NCBI GenBank assembly: GCA_020845755.1
Contig: JADLFE010000046.1
Coordinates: 186,001-250,000, forward strand
DNA length: 64,000 nucleotides
Source: Phycisphaerales bacterium
GTDB lineage: Bacteria > Planctomycetota > Phycisphaerae > Phycisphaerales > UBA1924
Reading direction: 5' to 3'
Program-made: the position numbers and the translations under genes
In this document: positions 61,081 through 64,000 of the stretch, piece after piece
How positions within the stretch are numbered: the first letter of the stretch is position 1
Layout of the letters: each line of letters starts with the position of its first letter
The notes under the pieces: generated by a model
Database searches by the model: none
What the model was told of the DNA's origin: nothing
The model's input: the letters and a program-made list of their open reading frames with translations, nothing else

Positions 61081-63369
61081 GTGAAGAGGTCGAGCAGCAT
61101 GAATCGGGTTGGTGCTGGCCGTGGCTGGGCACATCGGGTTCTGGCCGCGATGGTCATGGCCGTCGGAACGGTCGGGGCTGCGCTGCCCGCAGGTGCGCAG
61201 GTCACGACGCCGGTCGCGGCCGCGTCGCAGTCCGATTGGGCCCGCGACCTTTGGACCACCGCGTCACGCGGCGACTCGCGCGCGTTCTTCGACGCGATCG
61301 GTCGCGCACCGAACTTCTCCGACGAGCACCTCAATACGTCGCTGGCTCGCCTCCGTGACGGCCTGAGCAAGAAGGAAACCGACCGCCAGACCAAACTTGA
61401 TCAACTCGCCGCCGACCTCGACAAGGCGCTGACCGATCAGCAGTCCGACATCGCGATCTCGAAGGCTCTGGTGACCGCGCTCGAGAAGCAACTTGTCTCC
61501 AAGGACAAGCAGGGCGTGTTGAACGACCCGCGAGTGCAGGAGTTGGTGAATCGCGCCGACGCCGCCGCCCGGGCCGCCGAAGCTCGTGCCGACTGGCTCA
61601 TCGCCAGCGAATTGTTCTACCGCCTCAACGCACTGTTCGAGCAGTCGGGCAAGTACAAGGAAGACATCGACCGTCAGAATCACCGCATGTCGATGCTGCG
61701 GATGTATGTGCCGCAACGCTTGTGGGAACTCCGCAACGCGCGGCAACTGGCGGAAAAGACCGAGCCCCTCCCGCCCTACAACCCCGTAGGCGACGATTTC
61801 CGCGAGAAATTGAAGTTCATCGATCGCTCGATGATCGTGCGCGCCGTCGCCGCTTCGGGCTCCGAGCACGTGTCGAAGGTCCCGCTCCACAAGATCCTGC
61901 ACGGCGGGATCGAGGCGGTTCGCGTGCTCGTGCAGACCGAGGACCTGAAGGGCGCCTTCAGCGGGCTGGCGGACGCCGCCAAGCGTGAGCAGTTCGTGTC
62001 GCGCCTGCAGTACTGGCACGACAAGATCGACAAGGAAGCCGAGCGTGTCGACTACTCGACCGCCGACATGATGCTCAATTCGCTCCTGGACGAAAATCGC
62101 AAGACCGTCGGTGTGATGGACCAGGCGATCCTGCACGAGTTCGGCAACGGCGCGATGGAGCAACTCGATCCATTCTCGGCCATCATCTGGCCCGACGAAC
62201 TGGCCCGCTTCCAGCGCAGCACGCAGGGACGACTGATCGGCATCGGCGTCGAGATTCAGTACGATGAACTCTCCAACATCAAGATCGTCTCGCCGATCGA
62301 GGGCGCGCCAGCCCAGCGCAAAGGTCTCCGAACCGGCGACCTTATCAAGAAGGTCAACGGCAAGCCGACCTACGGCTTCACCCTCGATCAGGCCGTCGAC
62401 AACATCACCGGCCCGGCCGGGACCGAGGTGTCGCTGACGATCGAGCGTCGACCCAATCCCCTCGTCCCCGCCAACGACACCGACAACAAGGCCGGCGAGT
62501 TCGACGTCAAGATCACCCGGGCCGAGATCCCGCTCCGCTCCGTGAAGGGCTGGGCCCGCACCGGCGTCCGCGAGGACGACTGGAACTGGTACATCGACAA
62601 GGACTCTCGCATCGGATACGTCCGCCTCACGGGCTTCACCGAGAGCACCACGACCGACCTCGATCAGGCGATCAACAAGATGCTCGACGGCGGGCTCAAT
62701 GGCCTGATCCTCGATCTGCGGTTCAACCCGGGCGGCCTGCTCGATCAGGCCGTCGAGGTCGCCAGCCGATTCGTCCCCTCGGGCGTCATCGTCTCGACCG
62801 AGGACGGCAACAAGCGGATCGTGCGACAGGAGCGAGCGACCGGCGATTCGAAATTGGCGAGTACACCGTGCGTCGTGCTCGTGAACCAGGATTCTGCCAG
62901 CGCCAGCGAGATCGTCTCGGGCGCGCTGCAGGACTTCGCGCACCAGGGACGCATCAAGTGCGTGCTGGTGGGCCAGCGTTCCTATGGCAAGGGCTCGGTG
63001 CAGGACGTGCGGATGCTTCTGGGCAACCGTGCCGCGATGAAACTCACGACACAGCACTACCTGCTCCCGTCTGGCAAGATCATCCACCGCCACCCGGGCG
63101 ACAAGATCTGGGGCGTGAACCCCGACATCGAGGTCGAGATGCTCCCGCAGCAGATCGTTGACGCGGTGCTCTTGCGCCGCGACGCCGACGTCATGCCGCT
63201 GGACGAGAACGGCCAGCCCCTCAAGAGCGACAAGCCGCTCCCGAACCCCGAGGACCTCTTGACCAAGGGGATGGACACGCAACTCCAGACGGCGCTCCTG
63301 CTCCTGCAGACCCAGGCGCCGCTGGCGACCGCCCAGGCCGCCGAGAAAGAGGAGCGTGTGGTGCGGTAA
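61081..63369 (+). CDS. S41-family C-terminal processing peptidase with PDZ domain, exported
   Basis: GTG at 61081 has GGAGGT just upstream and leads to a signal peptide (VLAAMVMAVGTVGAALPAGA, cleavage near AQV). The 762-residue protein has an N-terminal helical region (residues 60-270) and a PDZ domain near residues 380-460 (GIGVEIQYDELSNIKIVSPIEGAPAQRKGLRTGDLIKKVNGK). The S41 catalytic core has the nucleophilic Ser in QDSASASEIVSGAL and the general-base Lys in GQRSYGKGSVQ. The usual S41 strand LDLRFNPGG precedes them. Length is greater than CtpA (about 450), because of the N-terminal helices. It acts on periplasmic proteins. An intrinsic terminator follows. Confidence 0.94.
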   Translation: MKRSSSMNRVGAGRGWAHRVLAAMVMAVGTVGAALPAGAQVTTPVAAASQSDWARDLWTTASRGDSRAFFDAIGRAPNFSDEHLNTSLARLRDGLSKKETDRQTKLDQLAADLDKALTDQQSDIAISKALVTALEKQLVSKDKQGVLNDPRVQELVNRADAAARAAEARADWLIASELFYRLNALFEQSGKYKEDIDRQNHRMSMLRMYVPQRLWELRNARQLAEKTEPLPPYNPVGDDFREKLKFIDRSMIVRAVAASGSEHVSKVPLHKILHGGIEAVRVLVQTEDLKGAFSGLADAAKREQFVSRLQYWHDKIDKEAERVDYSTADMMLNSLLDENRKTVGVMDQAILHEFGNGAMEQLDPFSAIIWPDELARFQRSTQGRLIGIGVEIQYDELSNIKIVSPIEGAPAQRKGLRTGDLIKKVNGKPTYGFTLDQAVDNITGPAGTEVSLTIERRPNPLVPANDTDNKAGEFDVKITRAEIPLRSVKGWARTGVREDDWNWYIDKDSRIGYVRLTGFTESTTTDLDQAINKMLDGGLNGLILDLRFNPGGLLDQAVEVASRFVPSGVIVSTEDGNKRIVRQERATGDSKLASTPCVVLVNQDSASASEIVSGALQDFAHQGRIKCVLVGQRSYGKGSVQDVRMLLGNRAAMKLTTQHYLLPSGKIIHRHPGDKIWGVNPDIEVEMLPQQIVDAVLLRRDADVMPLDENGQPLKSDKPLPNPEDLLTKGMDTQLQTALLLLQTQAPLATAQAAEKEERVVR

Positions 63370-63384
63370 GAGTGTTTGCGAAAT

Positions 63385-63413
63385 CGGACAGGGCGATGGC
63401 CCCGACCTATGAT
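63385..63413 (+). promoter_or_regulatory. Possible promoter for pdhA
   Basis: CGGACA (63385-63390) and TATGAT (63408-63413) are separated by 17 bp, ahead of pdhA. The -10 box is good and the -35 is weak. The predicted start falls within the terminator stem, so both functions would overlap. Confidence 0.35.
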
Positions 63414-63416
63414 CTG

Positions 63417-63442
63417 AACGCGTCCGAAAGGGCGCGTTTTTT
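63417..63442 (+). terminator. Intrinsic terminator after the S41 protease gene
   Basis: AACGCGTCC pairs with GGGCGCGTT (one T-G pair) across a GAAA tetraloop and is followed by a run of T. It lies 47 bp after the stop codon. Confidence 0.85.
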
Positions 63443-63525
63443 CTTGGATCTGCCCCATGTGAGCCCGAACCGGGCCCGATCTGTTGGCCCGAATCCACGT
63501 CGCTGCCGACGCGGAAGGAAATGAG

Positions 63526-64000
63526 ATGACCCAGGCCCACGCCCCGACACCGGCACCATCACCCGCCAAGCCCGATTCGCCCCGCGCCGCTTCACGCCGC
63601 CGGATGGCCGAACAGTTGCCCGACGCGACACTCATCAAGTGGCTGCGCGACATGTTCCTGATCCGCGAGTTCGAGAACCGCACGGCCCAGGCGTATCAGC
63701 AGGCCAGGATCGGCGGGTTCTGCCACCTCTACACGGGGCAGGAGGCCGTTGCGGTCGGCACGATCAACGCACTGCAGCCCGACGACCCGATCGTCCACGC
63801 GTACCGCGACCACGGTCACGCGCTGGCACGCGGCATGGACCCCCGGGCCTGCATGGCCGAAATGTTCGGACGCGCCAGCGGCTGCGCCAAGGGCAAGGGC
63901 GGCTCGATGCACATGTTCGACAAGCCCCACTGGTTCTTCGGCGGGCACGGCATCGTGGGGGCCCAAACGCCGCTCGGCACGGGCCTGGCCTTTGCCGCCA
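63526..64000 (+). CDS. pdhA: Pyruvate dehydrogenase E1 component, alpha subunit (partial, runs off the window)
   Basis: The ATG at 63526 has GGAAGGAA upstream; an ATG five bases earlier is out of frame. The first 158 residues show the E1-alpha pattern: LIKWLRDMFLIREFENRTAQAYQQARIGGFCHLYTGQEAVAVG, then AYRDHGHALARGMD and KGKGGSMHMFD, the phosphorylation-loop/substrate region of the alpha subunit, and FGGHGIVGAQTPLGTGLAFA. The thiamine-diphosphate GDG motif lies beyond the window. The enzyme decarboxylates pyruvate for acetyl-CoA formation. A branched-chain E1 alpha cannot be fully excluded without the rest. Confidence 0.93.
   Translation, partial: MTQAHAPTPAPSPAKPDSPRAASRRRMAEQLPDATLIKWLRDMFLIREFENRTAQAYQQARIGGFCHLYTGQEAVAVGTINALQPDDPIVHAYRDHGHALARGMDPRACMAEMFGRASGCAKGKGGSMHMFDKPHWFFGGHGIVGAQTPLGTGLAFAA

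Noticed and set aside
61264-63540. Minus-strand frame of 758 residues opposite the S41 protease
   Set aside because: The plus strand has the PDZ domain, catalytic Ser and Lys, signal peptide and terminator. The minus frame has no domain.

Overview
The window reads as chromosomal DNA of a high-GC, motile member of the Planctomycetota, most likely a Phycisphaerae-type lineage. This is inferred from gene content. The markers are two different proteins carrying a DUF1080 (3-keto-disaccharide hydrolase) domain, a GH172/DUF2961 enzyme, a secreted protein with a dockerin-like double EF-hand tail, a fused sialate-O-acetylesterase, FliM with its CheY-binding motif, and the nusA-infB-ylxP-rbfA block. 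Genes are densely packed, many with 1- or 4-bp start/stop overlaps. Several starts are GTG preceded by GGAG-type ribosome binding sites.

Layout. 1-12.8 kb is an accessory sugar region: a truncated S10 peptidase, a degenerate QueC-like protein, ThuA-DUF1080, a ribose-type ABC ATPase on the minus strand, a secreted dockerin-like protein, a GH172 enzyme, an ABC permease and binding protein, and an AtoE-type short-chain fatty acid carrier. 12.9-21.4 kb holds small genes: RRM protein 1, DUF4259, DinB, a secreted Arg/Gly-rich protein, two methyltransferases, an ArsR-AHSA1 pair with a near-leaderless promoter, a DUF1801-like protein, a beta-propeller protein and tRNA-Pro. 21.6-27.3 kb holds a PfkB kinase, a UbiA-like prenyltransferase, ribH-nusB-ftsY, a CheV-like protein and RRM protein 2. 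27.4-31.7 kb is a minus-strand sugar operon (permease, binding protein, LsrF-type aldolase, Gfo/Idh/MocA oxidoreductase). It is followed by hutU and a sialate esterase-DUF1080 fusion.

36.5-42.2 kb is an aspartate-to-methionine unit read on the minus strand. A promoter and a SAM-clan riboswitch precede a cystathionine gamma-synthase type enzyme, an aspartokinase-homoserine dehydrogenase fusion that lacks room for ACT domains, a second PLP transsulfuration enzyme, and aspartate-semialdehyde dehydrogenase. The most interesting regulatory idea in the window is that end-product control sits on the RNA (riboswitch) and not on the enzyme.

42.4-57 kb contains nth, a small membrane protein, a TIM-barrel protein, yebC, a 1218-residue TPR lipoprotein, and the gene-expression block (HhH protein, rbfA, ylxP, infB, nusA, with a good promoter upstream), then fliM. 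57-64 kb contains dsbD, tRNA-Gly, tRNA-Arg, an MFS transporter, an S41 protease with PDZ domain and the start of pdhA.

Other structure: both RRM genes carry the same inverted-repeat arms 13-14 nt before the start codon. Three promoters were recognised that share a TTGAC-type -35 box and a 16-bp spacer. Several intergenic gaps hold degenerate 7-8-nt tandem repeats. Two sugar permease/binding-protein pairs have no ATPase gene of their own nearby. No CRISPR array, insertion sequence, prophage or rRNA gene was seen. All calls come from reading the sequence; no database search was run.
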